A program made the translations under genes and the position numbers. A stretch of 64,000 bases of DNA from Euglena gracilis (lineage: Eukaryota; Euglenida; Euglenophyceae; Euglenales). Below, one piece after another: positions 11,806-22,275 of the stretch (its first letter is position 1; every line of letters begins with the position of its first letter). The notes under the pieces are model-generated. The model saw only the letters and a program-made list of their open reading frames with translations, was not told the origin of the DNA and searched no databases. Where the stretch lies: assembly GCA_039621445.1 (NCBI GenBank), contig CP154957.1, positions 27,822,541 to 27,886,540 on the forward strand. Direction: 5' to 3'.

Positions 11806-12827
11806 AGGGCACTTTTTAAACTCAGTTTTCAGGATAAAACCTGGAAATGTTGTTCATTTTGATGTTTCTGGGGCTAAGGACACACGTGCCATTCAGAGGG
11901 TGGTGCATTACTGCAGTTTGAAAATCCTCAGGTGCGAGGTGTTTTGTAGAACTTAAGTAGAACTAAAGGACCAGCCTGCGCACCTGAATTTGGGCTGTGA
12001 AAACCATTTCCAGTTGCACAAGAGGTTGGTGTGCACAGATGCGCAAACCGACCAAGAAGTCTGTTTTTGTTTGCACAAACCAACAACCTGTACAATTTTA
12101 CAAACACATCGATTTGGGCTGGCACACATTACACTTTTCACAGTTTCACACACGGTTGGTGTGCGCAAATGCGCACACGGTCCATTTACGCATTTGCCCA
12201 CACCGACCACCAATTTCTCACACAGCCAAATTTCAGGTATCGCTTTAGGCTTGGGCATCCCTTTAGGCTTGGGCATGCCTCGCCAAAATTGTTCAGTCAA
12301 TATCCTAAGTTGATGAGATAGCCATTGCAGGGTTCTAAACACACCTGCTGGGTGTTGTGAATGCTATATGCTGCAGTCATACCTCTCTTGGGCACCCTGT
12401 TTGCCAAAGTCCCTGCTTCCATTTCCGCATCCTGGGGCACCACATCACATCCTGCTAACGTTTTTGGGTTATTGGGGGTCATATCTTGTCATTTTCATAA
12501 AAAATGTCGATGTGCGCATTTGCGCACACTGACAAAGGAAAAAAAAGTTTAAGTGCGAGATGCGCCGCCTGAGTGTTTGTTTTCGGGTGCCACCCGGGTC
12601 CGGCTGCCAGCCGGCTGGACCTCCCCCCCCCAGACCCCCCTCTCTCCCCCAAGGGACGTCCAGCACCTTTGACAGCCTGCCCACAGTAGCCCCCCCCCGG
12701 ATCCTTAAGAAAACCCTGGTCTGGAGGGCATCTGGAGGTGTTTGGGGAAATCACTCCACCCAGCCAAAATGTGGCATTTTCCAATTGGATGCACCTTCCA
12801 ACCAAGAAAACGCCACTCCCAGTAAAA

Positions 12828-12870
12828 CTGGCATTCACGGGAGCCAATCTACGGCTCCCGTGAATGCCAG
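12828..12870. repeat. 18-bp perfect hairpin
   Basis: CTGGCATTCACGGGAGCC at 12828-12845 is complementary to 12853-12870, with a 7-base loop. Confidence 0.93.
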
Positions 12871-13334
12871 CAGATATTTTTTTTAAGTTTTGTGACCCAG
12901 AGGGGGGTCCTGACTGCTGGGGAGGTCGGGCCGAGTGGGTAGCCGGGGGGGCGGGTTTTCTTCTATTTTAGGCGCAGAGTGCCGATAATTTTTTGGACCC
13001 CAAAAAAATTGACCCCAAAAGTGGTCCCCAGGCCCCCCAGGGGGTGGGTGGGTGGGTGGGTCTGGACCCCCGGGTCCCAAAAAATTTCTGAATGCCAGTT
13101 TATCAATGGGAGGGAAGAATTTGAGGCTCAAATTAACCCTTGGAGGGTTTCTTCCTGAAGTCACACCCCCATCATGATCATGGAAGAATGACCTTTACCC
13201 GACCTTTACCCAATTTCGGCTTTTTTTTCATTGATGTGCAAAGGAATTATTGCTTAGACATGTTCAACTGTGCTTCCCAGGCTGGTTGGAGACCCCTAAA
13301 CCCTAAAAGGCATATATTTTCTCCAGAGATGCAG

Positions 13335-13442
13335 AAGATCCGCAACCAAGCCCCCGTCACCAGCCGTATCATGGTGTTCCACAGTCAGAAGATGCCCATC
13401 AAGAATGGCCTGGAAGTGTTGTCGGGGTTGTTGCGAGCATCG
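13335..13442 (+). CDS. helicase-like domain 1 exon: motif III region
   Basis: The exon is exactly 36 codons, phase 0 to 0, between acceptor agatgcag and donor TCG|GTGTGT. It includes APVTSRIMVFHSQKMPIKNG and LEVLSGLLRA. DEAD-box proteins have QxLLFSATxP...LAxxFL at the equivalent place. The Ser-Ala-Thr of motif III is replaced by His-Ser-Gln while the strand and helix pattern stays. A helicase C-terminal motif IV (xVFCxT) is an alternative reading. Confidence 0.62.
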
Positions 13443-13655
13443 GTGTGTGAATTTCAAGTTTCTTTGGCAACCTTAGGGGGGGGGGGCATTGTTTGAAACG
13501 ACCGCCGCAAATGAATGAAGCGACGCTCTGCAACTCCTTTTCTCACAGAATGTTTGCTATGAAGAAATACATTTTTATTCAGAATATCTGTCATCCAATC
13601 GGTGTTCTGGCAAAGCAAATCTTTTGCTCACCGCCCATTTGTTTTCTGTCCGCAG

Positions 13656-13751
13656 CCTTTGCGCCTGCTCTGGGAGGGTCCGAACGTCCACCAGTTCCAT
13701 GCGGAGGAAATCCTGCCAATCCCCTGCTTCTGTGTCCACACCACACCATTT
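13656..13751 (+). CDS. helicase-like domain 1 exon following motif III
   Basis: The exon has exactly 32 codons in phase 0 from acceptor tgtccgcag to donor TTT|GTTAGG. It encodes PLRLLWEGPNVHQFHAEEIL and then PIPCFCVHTTPF. After motif III, DEAD-box proteins have a 'P-v-x-i ... n-i-x-q' strand leading out of domain 1, which this resembles. It joins in phase to the preceding exon. Confidence 0.6.
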
Positions 13752-13785
13752 GTTAGGTCTGTTGGACATGTCGACCTGTATGCAT

Positions 13786-13985
13786 GCGCGCGCGCGCGTG
13801 TGTGTGTGTGCGCGCGCGCGTGTGTGTGTGTTGTGCTGTTGTGCTGTTCTGTGCTGTGCTGTGCTTTTTTGTGGTGTGTTGTGTAGTTTGTGTTTGTGTT
13901 TGTGTTGTGTGTGTTGTGTATGGCTGTGTGTGTTCATGTGTGTGCAGGTGCATTGCTGTGTGCATGTGTATGTGTGTGCCGGTGG
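13786..13985 (+). repeat. GT/GC-rich degenerate microsatellite
   Basis: Imperfect GT, GC and TTGTG repeats follow the exon ending at 13751. A similar but more irregular GTTGC/GTGTT tract lies at 14645-14790 in the same intron. Confidence 0.85.
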
Positions 13986-14827
13986 GAGGGGAATGTGCTG
14001 CATATATTAGCACATTTTTTTTTTGCATATTCCCCATTTTTATTGCATTTTTTTTTGAATGTTTGCAATTCATTTTTCTTGAATTTTCTTGTCTTTTCCG
14101 AAACTATCCATGGACATGGGACTAATTGTGCGAATTATTTTTGCTTTCCCAGAGGCAGGGCGTAAAAAAGAATGGCCAGAAAAGGTGATCAAATGGCTGA
14201 AAAATGCGAAAAGCCTTTTTTGATACAAGTTACATGAAATGGTCAAAATCGGCGTAAAATTTTCAAAGCGGCTTCATATTGTGCAAGGTTGCGACAAACG
14301 GCCAAAAAGATGCTTATAAATTGTCAAGAGCGCCAAAAACAGCCCAGAAATGGCCGAAAATGGTCAAAGTGAAGAAATTAACCAGAAAATGACAGAAGCC
14401 CCCTACCCATTGTGGCTCTTTTTTTCCCCTCACAGTACCCAGTTTTCTGGAAGTTTCACAATTTTTGTGCTTTTTGCACTTTTTTTTCCCCCACGGTTGG
14501 CCTGGTTGTGTGTGTGCATTATTAATTTGAGCCAATTATTGGTTTTTTGCCGAGTGGCCAGAGTGATCGACCCCCCCCCATGGGGGACTGATAGGTTTTT
14601 TTTTGAAGGTGGAAAGTGGCCCCGGGGGGTCGGAAAGCAATGGTTTGGTTGTGTTGTTTGTGTTGCGTTGCGTTGTTGCGTTGCATTGCATTGTGTTGCG
14701 TTGTGCTGCGTTGTGTTGTGCTGCTGTGCTGTGTTGAGTTGAGTTGTGTTGTGCTGTGTTGTATTGTGTGTGGTGTGCGTTGTGCATGGCAGTGTGTTGG
14801 GTTGTGGCCATCCAGCAGGCGGGCTGA

Positions 14828-15044
14828 CCCTTTCCCCCCCGCGCGCCGACTGCAACCGTCACCACCCCGACCCCGCCCATCCGCGCGCTGGTCCACGCCC
14901 CCCTCACCCCTGCTGCCGTGGACCCCGCGCCGGCCCGTGCCGGCCCGCCGCTGGTCATTCAGCCCGTCGCTGCGGCTGCCCGGACCCCCAAAGGCCCCCC
15001 CATCCAGCCAGCAACCATCCACTCAGGACCTGCTGGGTTGATAG
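14828..15044 (+). CDS. Pro/Ala/Thr-rich interdomain linker exon
   Basis: The frame starting at 14846 encodes PTATVTTPTPPIRALVHAPL and continues Ala/Pro-rich to HSGPAGLI. It ends at ATA G|GTGTGT in phase 1, and the next exon begins with the two bases needed (AT), giving Asp. The 5' end is unresolved. The best acceptor (atccagcag, 14818) is in another frame, and a TGA lies just downstream in this frame. A C-run at 14834-14840 could hide a one-base error. The role is a flexible linker between two helicase-like domains. Confidence 0.55.
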
Positions 15045-15401
15045 GTGTGTGATGTACTGTGCAGTTTGTTGTTGGGTTGGTGGATTAGCGAATCTGTACC
15101 CACATTTCCCTCATTTTTCAGTGCTTTTTCTGAAGCACACAGCACTGTATGTTGTTGCCCAAGGAGAAACGGATGCTTGCAGTTTGTTTTTGCATTTGCA
15201 GAAAATGGCATATTTTTCTCATTGGATTTTTTTGCCAAACATGCCCAAGGAAGTATTTAACAGGTTTTTTTTTTTTACAGTTCTTCCACCATTTTTGTAG
15301 CACAACTCACCCTTGCGCACACTCTGCCATGCTGCCTGCAATTGCATGGGTTGTTTTGCTTTGTGCCTCTCAGCGACACCGTTTTGTGACACCATTCGCA
15401 G

Positions 15402-15482
15402 ATTTCGCTTGCCCGGAGCTGGACCCCCGCATCCCTGAGGCGCTGAGGCTGCATCCCGGCCACCCCCGCCACGCCCAGGCCG
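15402..15482 (+). CDS. helicase-like domain 2 exon: upstream Q-motif region
   Basis: It starts after cattcgcag with AT (phase 1 entry) and encodes FACPELDPRIPEALRLHPGH and RHAQA. DEAD-box proteins begin with 'F..L.L.p.i..aL', an aromatic residue followed by a helix before the Q motif. The match is in the right place upstream of the next exon. The donor is GCCG|GTCTCA, phase 1. Confidence 0.6.
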
Positions 15483-15709
15483 GTCTCACTCCATCGGGTG
15501 GTGGGTTTGCCATCCGGAGCCGCGAGCGTCAGCCAGGCTCCACAGGGTAGGGCCAACGTCAATGCGAATCTCATGCTCCACCCAGCAAAAGTGCGTTGGG
15601 ACATTTCACTTGCAGTGCCATGTGTCCCACCCCCTATGGTTTGGGCCTCATGCCACACTCTGAGAAATGCAGCCAGTGCCAGGCTGACTTTTTTGATCAG
15701 CCTGGCCAG

Positions 15710-15908
15710 AACGGTGGGGGGGGGGGGGGCATGGGCTCTGCCAGGGTCCGCCTGCCACTGCCACGCCGCTGCAGCAGCTGGTGGTGCCACAGATGATGAC
15801 CGGGGAGAGCCGCGTGTTCATTTCCCCGGACGAGGCCGGCATTCCCCTGGCGTTTGTCGTGCCCACTGTCCACCTCATGCTGAACTACCCCTCCGACCCC
15901 ACTGTCCG
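15710..15908 (+). CDS. helicase-like domain 2 exon: Q motif and degenerate motif I
   Basis: Entry with AA after gcctggccag keeps the phase from the previous exon. An alternative acceptor at 15744 gives a phase-0 start. The frame encodes TPLQQLVVPQMMTGESRVFI, SPDEAGIPLAFVVPTVHLML and NYPSDPTV. This follows DEAD-box Q motif and motif I closely (TxxQxxxxPxxxxG, then xxxxTGSGKTLAFxxP), including AFvvP. However, Gly-Ser-Gly-Lys-Thr is replaced by Glu-Ala-Gly-Ile-Pro, so the Walker A Lys and Thr are missing. The donor CG|GTGTGC and the first base of the next exon restore Arg. Confidence 0.85.
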
Positions 15909-16155
15909 GTGTGCCCTGACGGGTGATTGTGTATTCGAAATCCTGTTCCGTTTTCTTCGGCAATATGGAACACAGTGAAAGAAAACAGAGATGTTGAACA
16001 ACGGGAAAAACAGAGACCGCACAGCTTCCTTGTGTATTGTGTGTTTTGCAATAAATCAAGAAAAGATTCACTGACCTGTGTTGTGCTTCCCCTCCAGCTC
16101 GCCACTCCGCACCTCATCCTCACTGCGACGCCCTGCCCCCCCCCCTCCGCCCCAG

Positions 16156-16353
16156 GGTGCTGGTGCTGGCGGCGCGCATCGAGGACGTGGACGCGGTGGT
16201 GGCGGAGTACCAGGGCCTGATGGCCGCCCTGCCGGACGCGGGCCTCACTGCGGAGGGCATCCACTCCAAGCGCTTCACGTTCTACGAGACCCCCGTCAAC
16301 ACCGCCGCCAACGTCATCGTGGGCACCACCGCCAAGCTGGCCAACATCCTGCG
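16156..16353 (+). CDS. helicase-like domain 2 exon: motifs Ia and Ib, degenerate
   Basis: Starting with the G that completes Arg, the frame reads VLVLAARIEDVDAVVAEYQG, then LMAALPDAGLTAEGIHSKRF, and ends AANVIVGTTAKLANIL. The RVLVLxPTRELA pattern is present with PTREL changed to AARIE. IVVxTPGRLxxxL is present with PG changed to TA. The spacing of about 50 residues is that of the family. It ends CG|GTGTGA, phase 2, completed by the T of the next exon to Arg. Confidence 0.85.
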
Positions 16354-16500
16354 GTGTGATGGTGGGGCAGGCGCCAGTGCAGCCTTAACAGCATGGGACC
16401 CACTCAACGGGGGGGGGGGGTGGAGGCGCTCTGCTGTGGCCTGTCTCAGAGGTCTATTGTAGCGTCCAATGAGAGGGGGCTGGGAAATTCGTTCCTGCAG

Positions 16501-16578
16501 TGGCCAGGAGAAGAACGTCACCATCGATGTCGGTTCGGTGGACGTTCTGGTGCTGTACAAGCTGAATTTCAGGAGCAG
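16501..16578 (+). CDS. helicase-like domain 2 exon: motif II position, DEAD replaced
   Basis: Acceptor gttcctgcag. The T completes Arg, then GQEKNVTIDVGSVDVLVLYK and LNFRS. The 'vdvLVLDEAD' motif II of DEAD-box proteins aligns to DVLVLYKLN, so Asp-Glu-Ala-Asp is Tyr-Lys-Leu-Asn. The strand and context are kept but Mg-ATP chemistry could not be. The donor is AG|GTGTCT, phase 2, compatible with the one-base start of the LRR exon at 19167. Confidence 0.8.
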
Positions 16579-18952
16579 GTGTCTGACAGGAAAGGTGAAT
16601 CTGACACCATATCGCCAAATGTTGCCTTTTCTCTCACTTCTCAACGACATGGCACCCCTTTTTTTCAATGAAATTGTGTCGTTTCCCATGCACTCATCGG
16701 TGTTCTTGCTGGATTTTGGAATTCACCACCACTCCTGCATGTGAGGGAAGGGGGTTTATAAAGGTTTTTTCGTCAGGGGGATTTTCACAATCCGGAGAGT
16801 TACCTGTCAAATGTGGGTTTCCACCCTACTGGGCTCTCTGTCGAAGCCTCCCAGCAGTTGTCTAAGCCACCAGAGGAGAGCCACCACTTTGCTCCTGGGA
16901 TCAAGAAAGGGGGGGTGTGCTGTGCATTTTGTTGCATTTTTACAATTTTCATGCATTTTGCGCATCCTTTGCACATTTTTAGCATTTTTTTTTGCATTTT
17001 GCACATTTTCTGCATTTTTGATATTGTTGCAATTTCGCCTTTTTTCAGATTGCACATCTGTTTTCTTTTGGACAGAATACAGGAAAAAATATGTGTTGCA
17101 TTGACTGCTGAGTGTGATTGTTCAAAATATGCACTGTGTCGCGTATGATGCAAACCTTGTGTAACAAAGTATTGCCTAGTCGAGGTGAAAAAGTACACTA
17201 CCTCTTCAGCATAAATGTGTGAAGTGTAAAGGGAACGTCCGAAAAAACATGAAACTTTCTATATTTTTTTGCATTTTTTGCATTATTTACGTTTTTGCAC
17301 GCATTGCTTATTTTCAGGTGCCTTGTTGCATATTCTGCCCCCCCCCCCGATATTGACAATGTTGACAGAGAGCGGCATCTTTTTTTCTTTCACACTTCCT
17401 AGTTTCCCACTTTTTTTTTCATTTTGCGCACTTTTGGGGCATTTTTTTTGCCTAGGTTAGCCAACGCCCCCCCCCCCCAAAGGTGCCCCCGGCCCGCTCA
17501 GGGTCTTGTATGTCCCAACAGCCAACACTGTAGCGTGGTGCGTATTTCAACTACCCTCTGCCATTTTGCCTCCCTCAAAGGTTTCCCTCCACCAGTGCCC
17601 CCCTGGAGAGGAACCACCACAGCGGGAGACACCCATTTTTGGTGGTTGTGGACATACCAGATTTGTGGTGACTGCTCATTGTTCACCCCATGCTATTCAT
17701 TTTTTTTTTGATTTCAAAAGGCTGCTCCCAAGGAACAATTAAGAGCTTCTCTTCCCCCCCCTCTCTCGATTACCCATTTTTAATCCACTTTTTTGTATGT
17801 CCGGGCGCCGATTGCAATTATTAAATTCCCAAGCCCTGGTATGTGAATGTGTATTATCTTTCCTTCCAGTTTTGGGGGCTGGGTGTTGTTGTTTGTGGGG
17901 CATGTCATTTGGGCAATGTTTTATGTGTTAACCCCCCCAAATATAAAACCCCCCTGAGGACCTTGAAATTTCGCCCGAATATAAAACCCCCCCTCCAGCG
18001 CGAAGCGCCGGAAGGAAAAAAAATTCGACAAAATCTCTCCTGAAATTGTGATTTTTGGCAGATTTGGGAGCAATTTTTACCAAAAACGTGTGAAAATTGT
18101 TCCTTCGAAAACTGAAAACTGAAATTTTTGGACCCCCCAAGGGGTGGGCGTACTTGTGATTTTGGACCTAAAAAGTGACCACTGGATCCCGCCAGGAAGT
18201 TGGTTTTTCCGACCGAATGTCAACCCCCCCAAATATAAACCCCCCTGGGGGTCTTGAAATTTTCGCTTGAATATAAAACCTGGGGGGTTTTATATTTGGG
18301 GGGGGGGTATGTTTCTAATACATTGAATGGAAATATGTAATTCACAATCTTTTTTCTACAAGTAATGACAGATAAGATTTTTTACTCAAACTCATTCTGC
18401 AGGAAAATGTTTTTTAAACGCTGTTTAAGCAAGCTTTTAAACACCTTCTAAAGAAAGGTTCTCACAGTTCACAATGTAATTGACTTTCATTGGTCCAACA
18501 CATTTTCCAGAGGGAACCACCTGAGTTTCTGCCTCTCAGGAAGGGTGCTGCTCACAGCCACCGTTCAAAGAGGCATGGGGCGACCAAAATTTTTGTGAAA
18601 CAGAAACAAAAATTTTGGGTGGGAAAAAATTGATGGGACGAGGGCAAAAATATGGATGAGGGCAAATTTGTGGCATGGTGGACAAAAGTTTTTTGGATTG
18701 GGGGCAAAAAAAATTGACAACGTTGGCAAAAATTTTGGCACAGGAGCAAAATAGTGTGAGTATCAGCTATGAGACCTCCGGGCGAGTGGTCCCTCCCCCC
18801 CACCCGGTCCGGCATGGCAAGGGATTTGCTTTCCGTTGGTCTGAATGGTTTCGGAAATTGGTGGTTTTGGGGGTTTTCGAAGAAAAAAGTGGTCAGCTCT
18901 TCTAAGCACACCCCCCCCAGACCCCAGAGTCACTTGGTGACACCCTGACCAG
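16579..18952. other. intron with T-rich text and a palindromic MITE
   Basis: T/GCATTTT-rich sequence (16920-17040, 17260-17300) and C-runs. The MITE at 17929-18307 is described separately. No helicase C-terminal exon was recognised here. Confidence 0.5.
17929..18307. mobile_element. C-tipped palindromic MITE (AAATATAAAA type)
   Basis: The left end AACCCCCCCAAATATAAAAC is mirrored at the right end by the complementary TTTTATATTTGGGGGGG. A sub-terminal copy of the same motif occurs around 18225-18280. It carries the GCGCGAAGCGCCGGAA stem also seen in other G/C-run elements of the window. No ORF. Confidence 0.8.
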
Positions 18953-19057
18953 ATCGGCGCAAATGGCTTGCTCTGTGTCGTTGATGGGCTGAAGAAGTGC
19001 TCCCTATTGGAGGACAGGGTCGACCTTGTGATGTCTGATACCACTCCAATCCTGTGG
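18953..19057 (+). CDS. doubtful 35-codon exon
   Basis: Between acceptor tgaccag and donor TGG|GTTTCC the frame encodes IGANGLLCVVDGLKKCSLLE and DRVDLVMSDTTPIL. It reads like protein and is spliceable in phase 0. It fits neither the previous (phase 2) nor the next exon's phase, so it may be an alternative exon, part of another gene, or chance. Confidence 0.28.
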
Positions 19058-19166
19058 GTTTCCTGTATTTTGGTGCACCAACACCCTCCCCGACGCTTTT
19101 GATCGCACGCCGAATGGTGCGACAGCGACAGCTCTCCGTGAACGTTGGGGCAATGCGGGTTCACAG

Positions 19167-19503
19167 TCCGTGCCGGCCGCCCCTGTGCCCGACGCTGCTG
19201 CTGCGCAGCAACTGGGTCGCCAGCTGGGCGGTGCCGCCGCTCGCCGCCGCCCTCCCCGCCCTCCCCGCCCTGCGGCGGCTGGCCCTGGCCAGCAACAACC
19301 TGCCCGCCGAGGCCGCCGCCCCGCTGGCCGCCGCGCTGCCAGTCTGCCCCGCCCTGACGGAGCTGGACGTCGCCAACAATGCCCTTGGCCGGGAGGGGGC
19401 GCTGGCCCTCGCGGAGGCCGCCGTGGGCTGCTCAGCGCTGCGGTGCCTGCGGCTGGCCGGGAACCTCACAGGCGCCGCCAGCGCAACCGTCCACGCCGCC
19501 CAA
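19167..19503 (+). CDS. leucine-rich-repeat exon (ribonuclease-inhibitor / NLR type)
   Basis: Very GC-rich exon after acceptor ggttcacag. It encodes about three and a half LRRs of the 28-residue ribonuclease-inhibitor class. Repeats read LRRLALASNNLPAEAAAPLA, LTELDVANNALGREGALALA and LRCLRLAGN. Each has the L-x-x-L-x-L-x-x-N core followed by a helix. The family forms a protein-binding solenoid. The one-base entry phase fits the exon ending at 16578, so it may belong to the helicase-like gene, but a separate gene is possible. The 3' end is either CAA|GTGACA (19503) or ACC|GTCCAC (19488). Confidence 0.78.
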
Positions 19504-19940
19504 GTGACAGCTGGCAAAATTTTCCCCATCTCACAATTTTGAGGATTATCAGGGGAAAGGAGGTTCGTCTTTGACTTGCCGCCACTCTATCTTTCCTGCT
19601 TCAAATTTGTAATGGATTGTGAGGTTGGCCCTGCCTCTGAATGTTGAGACAATCTGGTTTTTGGATTTTGATCAAGTCAGAAATGGCACTCTGTGGATGC
19701 AGTACGCTGGTGCAGACACCGACCACTTGCACAGATATGCAGGTGGTTGGTTTGCACAAATCACACATCATTTCATAATTTTGTGTCGCATGAACGTTCC
19801 GATTCGCATATGCACACTCGCACACAGTTCGGTGAACACACATTTCGGTCCATTGAAAGAGGCAGAGTTCCAGAGAGGTTTTTCTCACGCCACACTCATC
19901 GGTGTCAATTTAATCTTTGAGTTCCTGCAATCAACACCAG

Positions 19941-20031
19941 CCTGCCACTTTTTATCGTTGTGAATCCTCTTGACCTTGTCCGCATTCTCAAAAGCATTGA
20001 TTCAGACTCGGACGATGACAGCAGTTGCTGA
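19941..20031 (+). CDS. terminal exon with acidic tail and stop
   Basis: After acceptor atcaacaccag the frame reads LPLFIVVNPLDLVRILKSID and then SDSDDDSSC before TGA at 20029-20031. A hydrophobic strand followed by a Ser/Asp tail (casein kinase 2-like sites) is a plausible protein C-terminus. It is the last coding-like sequence before the retrotransposon block, so I take it as the 3' end of the + strand gene. Confidence 0.5.
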
Positions 20032-20623
20032 GCTATCAGTCGCAATCAAAGTTTTTTTGCAGGGATTTTCTTTAACAGGGGAAGGACTTGCACGGTGCTC
20101 CTGTTGGACTCCCCAGGACAGATCACAGGCATCTTTCTGAAATTGATCTGGTCAGGTGCATCCTTGAGCATGTTTCCCACCAGAAAACCACCAAAACCAC
20201 CAAAAAAAGTTGTCCAAGTCGGGCCAGAGTTTTTTTTAAAATTCTTCCATCAAGCCCCCTGTGCTCTTGGGGTTTTGGGGGGGGTTCAGGTCAGCGGGCT
20301 CGCGCGGTTGGATCGCATATGGTGGCTAGCGGCTTTTTCATTTTCATGAATACACCTTGGGGTCTGCGCTTTCCCCCCGTGTGACACCTTGCCTTGCCAT
20401 CACGCCCGATTTTTTTTTGAAGCGTTGGATGGGGAGGTCCTGGTGCAGTCCTGCTTTCCTTGCCAGCTGTTCTGCTCTGGTTGTGTTTGGTGCGCGCGGG
20501 GGTGCCTCTTACTGCCCCCTGCCTCTTTCTACCGGAGCTGGCTGACTCCTATATCTCTTCCCTTCGACCCCAAGAATTTCAATGCTACGCGTTAAGCCGG
20601 CCTTATTTTCGGGAGTTTTGCAA

Positions 20624-20765
20624 CGACACCTCGGGCTCCGCCCTTTGCCCTTGTGAGGCCATGCCCTGCTCGCCGGCGGTGTTGTGCGGATTGGTCCTTT
20701 GCGCTGGGCTAGGAGTCCCTGCTTAGTGCCTTTTTCGCCGGAGTTGGCCGACTCTTAATTTGCCC
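20624..20765 (+). repeat. left inverted terminal repeat of DIRS copy 1
   Basis: The stretch from CGACACCTCGGGCTCCGCC through CTCGCCGGCGGTGTTGTG and AGGAGTCCCTGCTTAGTGCC is the reverse complement of 25009-25112. Its first 27 bases also pair with 24781-24808. The same end sequence recurs at 25316-25620 (copy 2), and in inverted orientation at 35222-35345 and about 30350-30450. Confidence 0.9.
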
Positions 20766-20912
20766 TTCGACAACCAAGACGACAGGAACTTCAGCTCAAG
20801 AGCCTTGACAATTAAATTTCAAAGAGTTTAGTCAATCGAATTACCCGGAAGGTGACGCTAGTGGAGAATATCAAACCAGAAGTTGCTGAAATATTCAAGA
20901 CTTCAATGAGAA

Positions 20913-22200
20913 ATGCAATTGCCAACACGAAGAAGAGCGTCGCTGAACAAAAAAACCTGGCTGCAACCACAGCTGGACGACCTGACGGCGCAGTGCAACC
21001 GTGGCGAGCCGTGGCTGTCCCTTCCCCCCCCAAAAAAAGTTTCTGAAAACCCACCCAGTGACAGCCACAGACTTTGGCAGACAGTGGTCAGAAAAACCCG
21101 ACGGACACCAAGGCAGCTGTCATGCCACAACGGCAAGGGCCATGGAGGCCCATATCCCAGTTACACCAATACCTTGTCCAAGCTGGGCCATGGAGGCCAG
21201 AACAGCAATGGCCATGGTGGCCGATGGAACAAAGGCCAGGGCGGCCAACAATACCAAGGCCAGGGTGGCCGATTCCACAAACAGATGCCCAGTGGCAGGG
21301 ACAGGACAGGTCCACAACATCCCCAAACCATTTCTTCATCACACACCCCATCAGGGGCAAAGGATGGGCCCCCAGTGGCCCCCAAGATTTTCAATGGGCA
21401 AGGCGTCCCAGATCAAAGAGAAGTCAATGGGGACTGTCAAAGTTTCAAGAGGGCCAGTGGAGCCAACATCAAGAAGGCCAGTGGGGCCAGAATTATCATC
21501 AAGGCCACTGGGGCCAACATCATTGTCATCAAGGCCATTGGGCCCATTACCAACATTTTCAAGGCCACTGGGGCCATCGAATATCAGAAGGGGAACAACC
21601 CCAGAAGCTAAAAGGCTGTCCCCCAGCAGGGGATTTCAATATACTATCCAAGTGGCAAGGCCGAGGAGGATGCCCCAGAAGTGGCTGTGGAGGACAACGG
21701 GGCACACCCCCCCCCAAGTTCATTATTCAGTGCCCATGGCAGGGGCAAGCCAAAACAAGGGTGAGACCCAAAAAGGGGCCCCTATGGTATGTCATTTGAC
21801 AACAGCAATGACAAAGTGGAGGATCAGAGAGCCTGTGAGAAGAGCATGCACCCCCCCCCCAGCATCCCTCACAAAATGTTCAATCCCCAGGGGCAGTGGG
21901 GGTGCAATGTCCAACACCCCCAACCCAGCCCCCAGAAAATCACCTAATTGGGGTAATAAATTCCATGGAGGAAAAATGGGGAGACACCCCCCTACACCAG
22001 AGACTCCAAAAAAAGTCTGAAATGGTGGCGGAGAAATGCCCCCCCTTCAACCTGCCAGCTGATCAAAAATGGCATCCAACCCCACTGGTTAACACCACCA
22101 AAATTGTTTACCCACCAAAAGCCCAGAGCCAACTTGGACCTGAACCAGGCAGAAAAAATTCTGCTGGATTACGAAAAAAAATGGGTCAATAAAACGAGTT
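20913..22200 (+). pseudogene. DIRS copy 1 gag-like region, Gly/Pro/Gln-rich
   Basis: It begins MRNAIANTKKSV and continues into low-complexity text. Two frames alternate: GHGGRWNKGQGGQQYQGQ-type and 'RPLGP' repeats (GPELSSRPLGPTSLSSRPLG). A short 'WPFPS/PSPPKK' block near 21020 recurs in the other copies. Such basic Gly-rich proteins bind nucleic acid in DIRS elements. The frame is broken between about 21610 and 22020. Confidence 0.7.
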
Positions 22201-22275
22201 TGGGATTCAAAAACCCAGCATTTAATACCATGGTTTCTAATTTCTAAACCAGAAGGGGGAACAACCAAATGGAGA

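Larger units (their letters stand above)
9219..13334. other. 4-kb intron with hairpin repeats, no convincing exon
   Basis: AT-rich text broken by palindromic GTGCGCAAATGCGCAC-type repeats (about 10863-10910, 12030-12210, 12500-12535) and a C/G-run palindromic region (11275-11805). A hairpin at 12828-12870 and another C/G-run block at 12900-13075 follow. A frame reading VDEGD near 10750 was considered for helicase motif II and set aside. Confidence 0.5.

Noticed and set aside
13753-14073. Cys-rich frames (VCCVVCVC type)
   Set aside because: Caused by GT/TG-rich degenerate repeats, not a cysteine-rich protein.
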